A stretch of DNA of 64,000 nucleotides from Gymnodinialimonas sp. 202GB13-11 (GTDB lineage Bacteria; Pseudomonadota; Alphaproteobacteria; Rhodobacterales; Rhodobacteraceae), in contig NZ_JBFRBH010000001.1 in the NCBI RefSeq assembly GCF_040932485.1, positions 930,001 to 994,000 on the forward strand, written 5' to 3'. Of this stretch, positions 9,358 to 19,107 are shown one piece after another (the stretch's first letter is position 1; each line of letters begins with the position of its first letter). The translations under genes and the position numbers were made by a program. The notes beneath the pieces were generated by a model, which was not told where the DNA came from, did no database searches, and saw only the letters and a list, made by a program, of their open reading frames with translations.

Positions 9358-11046
9358 GTGGCCGTACCACCTCGCGGATATGTCCAGACCCAAGCCCATA
9401 GGCTGGTGATGGGCGCGCGCGGGGCATGGGCCTTATTGCTGGAAAAGGGGCCAAGCCAGTTCCAATTCTGGCTGATTGCCTTGCTAATAGGTGTACTCGC
9501 AGGCTTCGCGGCCCTCCTCTTCCGCAAAGGAATTTCCTGGCTGCAAACCACGCTCTACGGGGTGGAGGATGTGCGCATGTTGCATTCCTTTGCCGAAAGC
9601 CTGCCCTGGTGGGTGATCCTGATCATTCCCGTGGGCGGTGGCCTGATCGTGGGCGCGATCCTGCATCATTTCACACCCGATGGCCGGGTGCGCTCGGTCG
9701 CAGATGTGATTGAGGGTGCTGCCCTGAACGAAGGCCGGGTCGAGGGCCGGGCTGGCCTCGCCTCCGCTGCTGCATCGTTGATCACACTCGGCTCCGGCGG
9801 ATCGAGCGGTCGGGAAGGGCCGGTCGTGCATTTGGCCGCCGTCATCTCCTCCAAGATCTCTCGTTGGATCAATGCCGACGGAATTACCGGTCGCGATCTT
9901 CTGGGCTGCGCGGTGGCTGCCGCCGTCTCCGCTAGCTTCAATGCCCCAATCGCGGGCGCGATTTTCGCGCTGGAGGTTGTCCTTCGCCACTTCGCCGTGC
10001 ACGCCTTCGCGCCCATCGTGATCGCCAGTGCTGCGGGCACAATCATCAACCGCCTGGAATTCGGGAATGTGACCGAATTTATGCTCAGCAGCGACAGCAT
10101 GTTGCAGTTCTACGTGGAACTGCCCGCCTTCCTTTTGCTCGGCATTCTCAGCGGTTTTGTCGCCGTCCTCTTCATGCGCGGTACCTTTTGGGCCGAAGAC
10201 ATGGGCACGGCCCTGCAAAACCGCATCAATTTGCCCCGCTGGCTGCGGCCCGCCATTGCGGGTCTCATGCTTGGTGGAATAGCCATCTGGTTCCCGCACA
10301 TCATTGGGGTCGGCTACGAGACCACCTCGGCCGCATTGACCGGAGAGCTTCTGCTTTGGGAAGCTGTGGTGCTGGCGATCCTCAAGGCGATCGCGGCTGC
10401 AATCACAATCGCCGGGCGCATGGGGGGCGGCGTCTTCTCACCCTCCCTGATGATCGGTGCAATCATGGGCCTCGCTTTTGGCTTGGTGGCCACGGGCATT
10501 TTCCCGGATGTCTCTGGGTCCGAGACGCTCTATGCGCTGGCCGGGATGGGGGCCGTTGCGGCCGCTGTGCTCGGTGCGCCGATCTCCACCACGCTGATCG
10601 TGTTTGAGCTGACAGGCGACTGGCAGACAGGTTTGGCCGTGATGGTGGCAGTCTCTATGTCGACAGCGATTTCGACGAAACTGGTGCATCGTTCGTTCTT
10701 CCTGACCCAGTTGGAGCGTCGCAACATTCACCTCGCCGCCGGGCCGCAAGCCTATCTTCTGTCGATGTTCCGTGTCGGCAACGTCATGCGCCCAATGGCC
10801 CACGAAAACGCAGCTCCGCAGGAACGGCTTTTCACTCTGATCGAACAGGGCATTTTTACGGATACCCAAGCGACACTCGAAAGCGCGTTGCCGATCTTTG
10901 AACGCACCGGTCTGGACTTCGTGCCTGTGGTGCAGCTGTCGCCGCAGGGTGGACCACCAGCGCTGGAAGGGGCGCTGTTCCATGTGGACGCGCTGAAGGC
11001 CTATAACCGCGCCTTGGCAGCGACGGCGGCGGAAGAGCATTCCTGA
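9358..11046 (+). CDS. ClC-family chloride channel or transporter
   Basis: A polytopic inner-membrane anion channel or chloride/proton antiporter. ClC motifs are visible as GSGGSSGREGP near residue 146 (selectivity region), GCAVAAAVSASFNAPIAGAIFALE near 185, and GGGVFSPSLMIGAIMG near 360. The C-terminal part after about 470 (VGNVMRPMAHENAAPQERLF) resembles a degenerate CBS-like regulatory region. The start is uncertain: GTG 9358 is preferred because AGAAAGAGAG lies upstream and it removes Cys/Arg-rich sequence; GTG 9226 gives 606 residues and ATG 9409 a shorter form. With 9358 the product is 562 residues. Neighbours give no hint of a specific role. Confidence 0.85.
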   Translation: MAVPPRGYVQTQAHRLVMGARGAWALLLEKGPSQFQFWLIALLIGVLAGFAALLFRKGISWLQTTLYGVEDVRMLHSFAESLPWWVILIIPVGGGLIVGAILHHFTPDGRVRSVADVIEGAALNEGRVEGRAGLASAAASLITLGSGGSSGREGPVVHLAAVISSKISRWINADGITGRDLLGCAVAAAVSASFNAPIAGAIFALEVVLRHFAVHAFAPIVIASAAGTIINRLEFGNVTEFMLSSDSMLQFYVELPAFLLLGILSGFVAVLFMRGTFWAEDMGTALQNRINLPRWLRPAIAGLMLGGIAIWFPHIIGVGYETTSAALTGELLLWEAVVLAILKAIAAAITIAGRMGGGVFSPSLMIGAIMGLAFGLVATGIFPDVSGSETLYALAGMGAVAAAVLGAPISTTLIVFELTGDWQTGLAVMVAVSMSTAISTKLVHRSFFLTQLERRNIHLAAGPQAYLLSMFRVGNVMRPMAHENAAPQERLFTLIEQGIFTDTQATLESALPIFERTGLDFVPVVQLSPQGGPPALEGALFHVDALKAYNRALAATAAEEHS

Positions 11047-11094
11047 CCAAGCTGGAAACAGAATTTTTCTTTGGAGAACGCCGCAAGGCGCGGC

Positions 11095-12174
11095 ATGGTT
11101 AATGCCATGTTCAAACGGATTCTCATTCTAGCATTTTCGATAGCTCTCCTTGCAAACACGGCCAGTGCCCAGGGCGCAGCTGATCGTCTGCAAACCATTC
11201 TGGGACGCGTGCCCGTGGCGGCATTGGAGGCGGGGGAGGGCGCGATTGTCGCCGGTTTCGGTAACGGCGATGCGGTGCGCTGGATCGCCGTGCGCGGCGC
11301 GCAAGCAGGGCGTAACCCCAATACACCCAACCGGTTCGCGGCGCTTCGGTCTGCCGCACCCAACCAGCAAGCCATCATCGCGGCCAATGCCGATGCCGCC
11401 CTGCGGGCCGCGGTCGGATTGCAGGCCAGCGACTGGGTGAACACGTGGGAGGTTGCGCAGGGTGCCGCCCGTGTCGGCGCGCTCGACATCTTCCCAGACA
11501 GCGAAATGCGGCTGCGCGGCGCGCTTTATGTACGGGGATTGACCGAGGAAGATCGCGGCGGCACGCCCTTCATGTGGTCGGGTGGCGATGATTTCCAGCC
11601 GTCAGAGGACCTGATCGACCCGGCCAATCCATTCGGCGGCGATATGGGCCTGCCCCTTCGCATCGCCTTCCTTGGCGACCGCGCCGTTTGGGCCACGGGA
11701 TGGAGCGCGCTTGATCTGGCGCTGTCTCCCAATGGCGAGACTTTGGCCTCGCGCGCTGATGCGCAAGCCGTCATTTCCGGGCTACGGCGCGTTGGCAATC
11801 TGGGCGCGTTGGTCTCTGTCCGGTGCTGGTTGCGCAATGATGCAACACTTCCCGTGACCGGCGCGGAAGCCGGACCGCTGGAAGGGCTTGCTCTTGCCGA
11901 TTACGCCAACCGTGAGACCGAAGGCGCCGCGATGGTCCTGCTCGTTGAAGAGGGGCGCGATACCGAGGCGCTCGCCACCAGCCTGCGGGAGGCCTGGCCC
12001 ATTCTGTCTGAACTCCCGTCTCCGGCGGAGCCTGAGATCAGCTCAGGCGGGCAAACGATCACCATCACCATGCGCAGCGATTGGGGCGAGAATGGCGCGG
12101 AAATCAACGACCCCTACGCCGTTTTCCTGAGCGTTTTGGAAGGTGGTCGGCTTGGATTCCTCCTGTCGCGATAG
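11095..12174 (+). CDS. Exported protein of unknown function, tandem paralogue 1
   Basis: I do not recognise this family. From ATG 11095 the product is 359 residues and starts with a signal peptide ending in NTASAQG, so it is predicted to be periplasmic. The mature part is rich in Ala, Gly and acidic residues with no cysteine pairs that suggest a metal site. It shares a motif with the next gene: DPANPFGGDMGLPLRIAF here and DTTNPFGGMLGLSGRYLF there, followed in both by a W-x-x-G-W segment (VWATGWSALDLAL; IAWSPGWPAIEAV) and by a similar C-terminal end (GRLGFLLSR; GDLQYILNP). The two genes therefore look like an old duplication. The spacing to the next start is 46 bases. Confidence 0.75.
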   Translation: MVNAMFKRILILAFSIALLANTASAQGAADRLQTILGRVPVAALEAGEGAIVAGFGNGDAVRWIAVRGAQAGRNPNTPNRFAALRSAAPNQQAIIAANADAALRAAVGLQASDWVNTWEVAQGAARVGALDIFPDSEMRLRGALYVRGLTEEDRGGTPFMWSGGDDFQPSEDLIDPANPFGGDMGLPLRIAFLGDRAVWATGWSALDLALSPNGETLASRADAQAVISGLRRVGNLGALVSVRCWLRNDATLPVTGAEAGPLEGLALADYANRETEGAAMVLLVEEGRDTEALATSLREAWPILSELPSPAEPEISSGGQTITITMRSDWGENGAEINDPYAVFLSVLEGGRLGFLLSR

Positions 12175-12220
12175 GGTGATGGCGCTTGCGCCGCGCTCCA
12201 CAAATCGGCCAGAGTTCAGC

Positions 12221-13345
12221 ATGATCAACACGCTCTCAAAGGGCATCGGTGCCGCTCTGGCAGTCTGTGCGCTAGCAGCCCCACCTGTAGCCGCCCAATC
12301 AACGTCGTCGTTCCGGCAGGCGCTATCGTCTGTTCCCATCGGGTCTGTCGCCTTCGACCGGCCCTATGTTGAGCTAGAATTCGGCGATCCCGAGGCCGCG
12401 TTGAACATCGTAGATCTACGGAACGAAGCGGGGCTTCCGGCGCAAGATCCGTATGTCGCGCATCTCAGTGCGCTTCCCCTGATGTTCCAGCAATCGCTTG
12501 TCTTGGTTGAGCGCGACGCGATCATCGCGGCGCTCGGCATAACTCCATTCGATTTGGGTGCATCCTTAACGCTTTCAGCCCCGCCGAACCGGCTGGCGAC
12601 CGTTGAACTGGCAGCCGAGCCATTGGCGGCACTGCACGCGGCGATGGACGCATCCGACAGTGTCACCATGGAGCAAAGGGGCGGGGCCGATGTTGCATGG
12701 GTCGGATCGCAGGATTACGCGATCAATCTCGACCTTCGGGATACGACCAACCCATTCGGCGGAATGCTTGGCCTGTCGGGGCGGTACCTGTTCACTGAAA
12801 CCGGCATCGCCTGGTCCCCCGGCTGGCCCGCGATTGAGGCCGTGGCGTCCGGGGGCGCGCCGCTCGCGACCGATCCACGTCTTGCGGCGATCGTCGATGT
12901 TCTGGACGCGGCGAATGCAGATATGGGCTCCGTGCTCCGCTACGCCAACGGAGTTGTCGCGGATCCGTCGCAAATTCCGGCTTTCGCGCAAGCTAACTTG
13001 GGAACGGCAGCGATCGCTTTGAACGCATTGATGACATTCGATCTCGCAACGCCAGAGTCAAACATCGGCCTGATGGTGCTGACTTTTGAGCCTGAAACAG
13101 ATGTCACTGCGCTTACAGCCACTGCCCAAAGTGTCTTCGCTGAGGGCCTAAGCGTCAGCGCTCGCAGACCTTATTCGGTTATCTTCCCAGATGGGACAAC
13201 AGTTACCGCCCATCCTGGCGATGTCCCTGCCATCAGCATCATGTCATCCGCAGCAGCTGAAGAAGACATGCTGCCCAACCGTCCGGCCAACAGGCTGACG
13301 ACTCTACTAATTAGCGGTGACTTGCAATATATCTTGAACCCTTGA
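12221..13345 (+). CDS. Exported protein of unknown function, tandem paralogue 2
   Basis: A 374-residue protein from ATG 12221 with a signal peptide that ends in VAAQS, so probably periplasmic. Its layout follows the preceding gene: an N-terminal region with a pattern DPYVAHLSALPL, a central DTTNPFGGMLGL motif, a tryptophan/glycine-rich stretch (AWSPGWPAIEAVA) and a short hydrophobic end QYILNP. An upstream in-frame start at 12143 exists but would overlap the preceding gene and has no signal peptide at its head. No catalytic motif is evident. It is probably co-transcribed with its paralogue, and it ends 4 bases from the convergent DUF427 gene. Confidence 0.75.
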   Translation: MINTLSKGIGAALAVCALAAPPVAAQSTSSFRQALSSVPIGSVAFDRPYVELEFGDPEAALNIVDLRNEAGLPAQDPYVAHLSALPLMFQQSLVLVERDAIIAALGITPFDLGASLTLSAPPNRLATVELAAEPLAALHAAMDASDSVTMEQRGGADVAWVGSQDYAINLDLRDTTNPFGGMLGLSGRYLFTETGIAWSPGWPAIEAVASGGAPLATDPRLAAIVDVLDAANADMGSVLRYANGVVADPSQIPAFAQANLGTAAIALNALMTFDLATPESNIGLMVLTFEPETDVTALTATAQSVFAEGLSVSARRPYSVIFPDGTTVTAHPGDVPAISIMSSAAAEEDMLPNRPANRLTTLLISGDLQYILNP

Positions 13346-13349
13346 GGGT

Positions 13350-13691
13350 TCAGAGCTTTTCGACGGCAACCCGGTCCGAATAAAAGGCGATATGCCCGGC
13401 AATCTCGCTCACCTGGTCGAGCGGGTTTTCATAGCTCCACGCCGCATCCACAATCTCGCCATCGGGGCCCGAAACCGTGAAATAAGTCGCTGTCCCCTTA
13501 TGCGGGCAGCGCGTGGTCGAGCTTGTCTGTTCCAGAAAGCTCATCCCGATATCTTCGCGCGGGAAGTAGATCACGGGTGGATAGGACCCTTCGGTCAGCT
13601 CCAGCGCATTGGCGCTTTCGCCCAGAACCGCACCGCTGGCGCGCACAACCCATGTGCCGGATACCTTACGGATCTTGATATGGTCTGCCAT
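13350..13691 (-). CDS. DUF427 domain protein
   Basis: A 113-residue cytoplasmic protein matching DUF427: the N-terminal strand HIKIRKVSGTWVVRASGAVL, the central YFPREDIGMSFLEQTSSTTRCPHKGTATYF and the C-terminal AWSYENPLDQVSEIAGHIAFY are the family landmarks. The function is not established; the CPHKG motif is invariant in the family and suggests a binding site. GGGGGGAAAGACACC lies upstream of the ATG. It converges with the exported paralogue pair and has no obvious operon partner. Confidence 0.85.
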   Translation of the reverse strand: MADHIKIRKVSGTWVVRASGAVLGESANALELTEGSYPPVIYFPREDIGMSFLEQTSSTTRCPHKGTATYFTVSGPDGEIVDAAWSYENPLDQVSEIAGHIAFYSDRVAVEKL

Positions 13692-13770
13692 GGTGTCTTT
13701 CCCCCCGAAAGTTGAACGCCGCTTTTACCGCGCCCGATTGGGTTTGCACAGGGCACAAGCGCGTTTCGGT

Positions 13771-15576
13771 CTAGATTGGCGCACACGCGTCCCGTAGCCA
13801 CGTGGCCGTCGCGCTAAACCCGCCGTCTTCAAGGCGCGGGCCGATCTTTTTCAGGACCTCTGCGTGGTAGGCATTCAGCCAATCCCGTTCTTCCGGGGCC
13901 AGCATCTCTGCCACGATCAGGCGCCGGTCAATCGGGGCAAATGTCAGGGTCTCGAACCCCAGCATATCCCGATGCGTATCTGCGCCTTCGGGTGCCTCGA
14001 CCACGTAAATGAGGTTCTCGATCCGAATCCCAAACGCGCCCTCGCGGTAATAGCCCGGTTCATTGGACAGGATCATACCCGGCTCAAATGGCACTTGCCC
14101 GGTCCGCGCAAGCCTTTGCGGCCCTTCATGTACGCTCAGGTAGACACCAACGCCGTGCCCCGTGCCGTGGTCATAGTCGCGCCCAGTCGCCCAAAGCGGC
14201 GCGCGGGCCAAGGCATCAAGATGCGCACCGCTGACGCCTTTAGGGAAACGCGCACGGTGGATCGCTATCATGCCTTTCAACACAAGCGTGAAGCAGGTTT
14301 TCTCTTCCGTGCCCACCTCTCCCACAGGCAGGGTCCGTGTGATGTCCGTTGTGCCATCCTCGTATTGCCCGCCACTGTCGATAAGGAACAGTTGCCCCAT
14401 CAGGACCGGAGCATTTGTCTCCTCCGTCACCCGGTAATGGACAATCGCCCCATTCGGCCCCGCGCCGGCAATCGTGTCGAAGGAGATATCCCGCAACGCC
14501 CCGCTGTCTGCCCGGAACGCCTCCAACCGCTTGACCACGTCGATTTCGGTAAGCGTGCCGCCCGTGGCTGTTTCATCGAACCAATGCAGGAACCGCGCCA
14601 TGGCGACCCCGTCGCGCAAGTGTGCCTCTGCGCTACCGGCCAGCTCTGCGGGACTTTTGCGCGCCTTGGGCAGCAGGCAAGGGTCTGCTCCCTTCACGAT
14701 CTGTGTTCCGGCCCCGTCCAAAGCCCAGCGAACCGCGTCTGGACAGGTGGCAGGATCGACGCGCACGGGGCCTTTGAGTTCGGCAAGTGCGGGCTCAAAC
14801 GCATCCCACGGGACGATCTTCACATCCGGGCCAAGGTCGAGCCCTTGAAATTTCTCCGGATCCGAGAACACGGCCATTGCGCCGGACGCATCAAGGATCG
14901 CAAAGGCCTGCACCACCGGCAAATGCGCCAGATCTGCACCCCGAATGTTGAGCAACCAGTTGATCGAATCCGGCAAGGTCAAAACGACCGCCCCCTGCCC
15001 ATTCTCCCGCAAGACAGACAATACCTCCGCCCGCTTGTCGGCGCTTGAAACACCGGCAAGCGCCTCCGGGTAGGGCGAAGCGGCACCCTCTGGTCGGCCC
15101 GGCCGGACCTCGCCCCAGATGGTATCAACCGCGTTGTCGACCGGGGCAAGGCTGATCTGATGCGGCCCAACTTTGGCCTCCAATCGCGCAATCTCGTCGA
15201 TGGTGTGGAGCCATGGATCAAAGCCAATCTCGCCGCCGCCTGGCATGTGCTCAATCAGCCAATCCCCCAGCTTCACTTCAGGCCAGTCCACCGGCGTAAA
15301 TGCGTCTGCTACCTGCGCCTTGACCTGCACGCGGTAACGTCCGTCCACGAAAACGCCCGCAATGTCCGGCAAGATGGCTGCAAACCCCGCCGACCCAGTA
15401 AAGCCCGTCAGCCAGGCCAAACGCTCATCACAAGGGGCCACATACTCCCCCTGATGCGCGTCTGCCCGAGGCACCAGAAACCCGTCCAATCCCTGCGAGC
15501 CAAGATGAGCGCGCAGGTCAGCCAGGCGTCCAATCCCATCTTCGGGCCGCGTCGTCGCGCTGAAGCTCTGAAACAT
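13771..15576 (-). CDS. Xaa-Pro aminopeptidase (aminopeptidase P, M24B family)
   Basis: A metallopeptidase that removes the N-terminal residue from peptides with proline in the second position. The product is 601 residues, the long three-domain form known from eukaryotes and many alphaproteobacteria. The start ATG at 15576 has GGGGAGAG upstream; an upstream in-frame start lacks support. Two creatinase-like N-terminal domains precede the pita-bread fold. The metal ligands are visible: FLIDSGGQYEDGTTDITRT near 395 (two aspartates), HGTGHGVG near 470 (histidine), LSNEPGYY near 505 and IRIENLIYV near 520 (glutamates). It stands alone between a DUF427 gene and cobT. Confidence 0.92.
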   Translation of the reverse strand: MFQSFSATTRPEDGIGRLADLRAHLGSQGLDGFLVPRADAHQGEYVAPCDERLAWLTGFTGSAGFAAILPDIAGVFVDGRYRVQVKAQVADAFTPVDWPEVKLGDWLIEHMPGGGEIGFDPWLHTIDEIARLEAKVGPHQISLAPVDNAVDTIWGEVRPGRPEGAASPYPEALAGVSSADKRAEVLSVLRENGQGAVVLTLPDSINWLLNIRGADLAHLPVVQAFAILDASGAMAVFSDPEKFQGLDLGPDVKIVPWDAFEPALAELKGPVRVDPATCPDAVRWALDGAGTQIVKGADPCLLPKARKSPAELAGSAEAHLRDGVAMARFLHWFDETATGGTLTEIDVVKRLEAFRADSGALRDISFDTIAGAGPNGAIVHYRVTEETNAPVLMGQLFLIDSGGQYEDGTTDITRTLPVGEVGTEEKTCFTLVLKGMIAIHRARFPKGVSGAHLDALARAPLWATGRDYDHGTGHGVGVYLSVHEGPQRLARTGQVPFEPGMILSNEPGYYREGAFGIRIENLIYVVEAPEGADTHRDMLGFETLTFAPIDRRLIVAEMLAPEERDWLNAYHAEVLKKIGPRLEDGGFSATATWLRDACAPI

Positions 15577-15720
15577 TTCCGCTCTCCCCCACGGGTCAGG
15601 ACAGGGAACAAACACCCCATCTTTGTTCCAAAAATATGCAAGAACGCCCCCTCAACCGAAGGCAATCCATGCAATAATGGTGGCACCCTTCGCCCTCCGA
15701 GCCGCAATTTTCCCTTGGAA

Positions 15721-15747
15721 AATTTCCACCGGCGACGGCGTAGCCGG
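15721..15747 (-). terminator. Possible terminator after cobT
   Basis: Read on the minus strand, CCGGC and GCCGG (15743-15747 and 15729-15733) flank a nine-base loop and are followed by TGGAAATTTT. It begins about 9 bases after the cobT stop. The stem is short and the T-run brief, so this is a weak call. Confidence 0.35.
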
Positions 15748-15755
15748 CGCAATCC

Positions 15756-17636
15756 CTAGCTCGCCTTGCGCATCCCCATCACACGCGCGCGCGCCCGCGG
15801 ATCGGTGTCGAACAGGCTGGCCAATTGCTCAGTGATCGCACCGGCGAGTTGTTCGGCGTCCGTAATCGTCACCGCGCGCTCATAATAGCGCGTCACATCA
15901 TGGCCGATGCCAATGGCAAGCAACTCAACCGCGCGGCGTTTTTCGACCATTGCGATCACATCACGCAGGTGCTTCTCAAGATAGTTGGCCGGGTTCACTG
16001 ATAGCGTGCTGTCGTCCACCGGTGCCCCGTCCGAGATCACCATCAGGATCTTGCGCGCCTCAGGCCGTCCTGCCATGCGCCGGTGGGCCCATTCCAGCGC
16101 CTCGCCGTCGATGTTTTCCTTCAGCAGGCCCTCTTTCATCATGAGGCCGAGATTGTCGCGTACGCGCCGCCACGGCGCATCGGCACTCTTGTAGATGATG
16201 TGGCGCAGATCATTAAGGCGACCGGGCTGCTGCGGGCGACCTTGGCCAAGCCATTCCTCGCGCGCCTTGCCGCCTTTCCAGGCCCGCGTGGTGAAGCCCA
16301 GGATTTCAACCTTCACGCCGCATCTCTCCAGCGTCCGCGCCAGAACATCGGCACAAATCGCGGCAATCGAAATGGGCCGCCCGCGCATGGAGCCGGAGTT
16401 ATCCAACAGGAGCGTCACGCAGGTGTCGCGGAACTCGGTGTCATGCTCGATCTTGAAGCTCAGCGGCGTGGTCGGGTTCGCTACAACGCGCGCTAGACGT
16501 CCGGCATCTAGAATGCCCTCTTCCTTGTCGAACTCCCACGAGCGATTTTGCTGTGCCTGCAAGCGGCGCTGCAACTTGTTGGCCAACCGCGAAACAGCAC
16601 CCTTCAAAGGCTCCAACTGTTGGTCGAGATATGCGCGCAAACGCTCCAGCTCCTGCGCTTCGGCCAAATCCTCGGCAGCGATCTCTTCGTCATTATCGGT
16701 CGAGAACACCACGTAATCGGGATCAGCCTCGGAATGCGGGGCAGGGGGCGGCGGGTCGAGCGGGGCTTCGCCATCGGGCAGCTCCTGCTCCTCCATATCC
16801 TCGGTCTCGCCATTGTCGTCCATTTCGACCTGCGCCTGGGAGGCATCCTGCTGCTCTTCCTGGCTGCGCTCGGGCGAGGCTTCGGCCTCTTCTTCCTGAT
16901 TGTCGTCTTCGCCGGTGGAGTCGGGCTGATCATCTTCCTGATCCTCACCCGCATCCTCATCGGACTCGTCGTCGATATCGTCAGGGTCGTCGCCCAACTG
17001 GTCGCCATAACCCAGATCGTCGATCAACTGCCGCGCAAATTTCGCGAACGAGGTCTGGTCTGACAGCACTTCCTGCAGGTCTTCTAGCGTTCCATCGCAG
17101 CGATCCTCGATGAACCCACGCCACAACTCCATCACATTGGCCGCCTCGGCCGGCATGTCACGGCCTGTCGCCAGATGGCGGATCAAGTAGCCCGCGGCGG
17201 TGGCCAATGGCGCATCGGCCGCATCACGGATTTCGCCATACCCCTTGCGCCGCGCGTCCGAGCCGATCTTGGCATCGATATTGCCAGCGGTGCCGGGCAT
17301 GTCGCGCGCGCCCATCGCCTCGCACCGAGCCGTTTCCATCGCTTCCATAAGGTCGCGCGCCATAGCACCCTGCGGCGCATAGCGCGCGGCGGTGCCTTGA
17401 TCATGGTACTTGTGCCGCAACGCAAGCGCATCCGCCGTGCCGCGCGCCAGCAGGACCTCTTCGCGGGTCATGCGGCGGCTAACCTGTGGCAGTCGCACGC
17501 TATCGCCCGACAGGCCCGGAGGGTCCACGGTGTATGTGACCGCCAGATCAGGGTCGTCTGCCATCACGCGGGTTGCCTCGGCCAGGGCCTTCTTGAACGG
17601 GTCCGCAGGGTTGTCGGATGGGTTGAACTTGCTCAT
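15756..17636 (-). CDS. cobT: Aerobic cobaltochelatase subunit CobT
   Basis: A subunit of the CobNST complex, which inserts cobalt into hydrogenobyrinate a,c-diamide in aerobic cobalamin synthesis. CobS and CobT form the AAA+ chaperone part. The product is 626 residues from ATG 17636. A conserved N-terminal region of about 200 residues is followed by a very acidic linker (about 210-310, runs of Asp/Glu). The C-terminal von Willebrand A domain has the MIDAS motif [13 protein letters not shown] near 410 and the later [13 protein letters not shown] near 540. The partner cobS lies about 5 kb upstream on the same strand with seven genes between. A cobN gene is not in the window. Confidence 0.95.
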   Translation of the reverse strand: MSKFNPSDNPADPFKKALAEATRVMADDPDLAVTYTVDPPGLSGDSVRLPQVSRRMTREEVLLARGTADALALRHKYHDQGTAARYAPQGAMARDLMEAMETARCEAMGARDMPGTAGNIDAKIGSDARRKGYGEIRDAADAPLATAAGYLIRHLATGRDMPAEAANVMELWRGFIEDRCDGTLEDLQEVLSDQTSFAKFARQLIDDLGYGDQLGDDPDDIDDESDEDAGEDQEDDQPDSTGEDDNQEEEAEASPERSQEEQQDASQAQVEMDDNGETEDMEEQELPDGEAPLDPPPPAPHSEADPDYVVFSTDNDEEIAAEDLAEAQELERLRAYLDQQLEPLKGAVSRLANKLQRRLQAQQNRSWEFDKEEGILDAGRLARVVANPTTPLSFKIEHDTEFRDTCVTLLLDNSGSMRGRPISIAAICADVLARTLERCGVKVEILGFTTRAWKGGKAREEWLGQGRPQQPGRLNDLRHIIYKSADAPWRRVRDNLGLMMKEGLLKENIDGEALEWAHRRMAGRPEARKILMVISDGAPVDDSTLSVNPANYLEKHLRDVIAMVEKRRAVELLAIGIGHDVTRYYERAVTITDAEQLAGAITEQLASLFDTDPRARARVMGMRKAS

Positions 17637-17686
17637 GCCCGATATGTGGACCGCAGACGCGGTGAGGGCAAGGGGAACAGGCCCGT

Positions 17687-18346
17687 CTAGGGTGCGTACT
17701 CCCACCATTCCGTAAGCGTCGCGGAACAGGGCTCCGGCATTGGGGTGTTCCAATCCCAAGCCACTAGGGCGATCGTCTCAGGCTCGATGTTTCCGGTCTC
17801 TTCTGATTGGTAAAGCAAAGGCCCCTCAGGGTCCTCGCCGGATCGTTCTGCGAACACCTCCCATGCGCCTGTCAGGATATTCACGTCGCATCGAAAAACA
17901 CTGGCGTCGAGCCGGTCATAGGTTGCGTGGGTGAAGCCCGCGATCAACAAAGCATCGTCCCGAAACGCGATGGTCAGGGTCCGAGACCAGGGATTGCGGC
18001 CTATGCCGATCTGCTCGGATTGCAAAAGCAGTGAGCCATTCTCGGCCGCCTCCAACCAAGGCGCCTGACCGAACATGGGGCCGTTGAACGCGATGTTGCG
18101 CACCACGGCCAAAATACTTTGCGGATCGTGGGCCCGTCGATCCGAGAAGATGACCAGATCAGCGGCGTCTGGTTCTTCCTCCGAAGCCAAAAGAACTGCC
18201 GTTTCACAGCCATTGCGGGCGTCGATCAGGTCAATGCACAGGCTGTCGATCAGGCGCGGGAGCACCTGCGCCTCGGCCTCTGTCAGCTCTTGGCTAAGGG
18301 CAGGGGCCGCTGCGAGCAAGACCGCCGCGAGTGCCAGATACCTCAT
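17687..18346 (-). CDS. Small exported protein of unknown function (cobT-proximal paralogue A)
   Basis: A 219-residue protein with a signal peptide ([16 protein letters not shown]), so probably periplasmic. GGAG lies 7 bases before the ATG. The mature protein contains a cysteine-bearing segment [20 protein letters not shown] and, further on, [20 protein letters not shown]. The same elements occur in the next gene upstream, which has GYMYSTYDRPMGGDFSCDVD and a C-terminal W-W-x-(Y/F)-x-x-P-like end, so the two are paralogues. Four cysteines in conserved positions suggest disulfides. It ends 51 bases before cobT on the same strand. No known family is recognised. Confidence 0.7.
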   Translation of the reverse strand: MRYLALAAVLLAAAPALSQELTEAEAQVLPRLIDSLCIDLIDARNGCETAVLLASEEEPDAADLVIFSDRRAHDPQSILAVVRNIAFNGPMFGQAPWLEAAENGSLLLQSEQIGIGRNPWSRTLTIAFRDDALLIAGFTHATYDRLDASVFRCDVNILTGAWEVFAERSGEDPEGPLLYQSEETGNIEPETIALVAWDWNTPMPEPCSATLTEWWEYAP

Positions 18347-18382
18347 AAATCGTCTCCAATCTCACCAGATGGCGTCACTGTT

Positions 18383-19042
18383 CTAAGGTGCGTGGTCAAA
18401 CCAGCTCGCAAGGATTTCATCGCAATGCGGCGGCGGTTCCCGAAAAGACCACCAGCGCACGTCCGTTTCATCGGGAAAGTCCTGACCGACTGTATCCCAG
18501 TCTATCGTATCTTCCATTGACTCCGGATCCACTCGAACGCCAACGGCGCGCCATGTCCCGGCGACCAGATCGACATCGCAGCTGAAATCGCCACCCATCG
18601 GGCGATCATAGGTGCTGTACATGTAACCAACGACCTGAAATGCATCGTCGTGATAGGCGATTTCGAGCGTTTCGAACCAAGGATAGCGGCCATGGCTGGA
18701 CTGTTGCGAATGCACCAGAAAGCTGCCGTTCTCGCCATTGGCCAACCGGGCGCGCTGCCCATCCAGATCGCGGTGCAATGCGAAATCGCGCGCAACCAAA
18801 GGCGCCATGGCCTCGTTCGAGGGGACGATCAGCAGATCGACCATGCCTTCCAACGTTTCCGAGGTCAGAAGAAGGACACGGTCGCAGGCCGCGCCACCTG
18901 GCGCCACATCAAAGCAGGCCGCATCCACCAACCGTGCGGCGATGGCAGCTTCCATTGCCGTGGGGGCAGGGGCGTCGGCCAAAGCAGGGGCCGACACGAT
19001 CAGGGCCAACACAGGGCCTGTTATGCGGGATTTGGACAGCAT
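18383..19042 (-). CDS. Small exported protein of unknown function (paralogue B)
   Basis: A 219-residue protein from ATG 19042, which has GGAG five bases upstream; a longer upstream frame is not supported. A signal peptide (LALIVSAPALADA) precedes a mature part with CFDVAPGGAACDRVLLLTS, YPWFETLEIAYHDDAFQVVGY and STYDRPMGGDFSCDVD. These align in order with the neighbouring paralogue A: same length and same cysteine spacing. The two genes are 36 bases apart, consistent with tandem duplication and co-transcription. The role is unknown; export and disulfides point to the periplasm. Confidence 0.7.
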   Translation of the reverse strand: MLSKSRITGPVLALIVSAPALADAPAPTAMEAAIAARLVDAACFDVAPGGAACDRVLLLTSETLEGMVDLLIVPSNEAMAPLVARDFALHRDLDGQRARLANGENGSFLVHSQQSSHGRYPWFETLEIAYHDDAFQVVGYMYSTYDRPMGGDFSCDVDLVAGTWRAVGVRVDPESMEDTIDWDTVGQDFPDETDVRWWSFREPPPHCDEILASWFDHAP

Positions 19043-19107
19043 AATCACTCCGCTCAATGCGAAGACAGTGCCCTCAAGCCCGCCGCCCCGTCGAGTGCGG
19101 GAAACCC

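Noticed and set aside
13864-15048. A 394-codon open frame antisense to the aminopeptidase P gene
   Set aside because: Same cause; composition is unlike a real protein and it lies wholly inside a well-supported gene.
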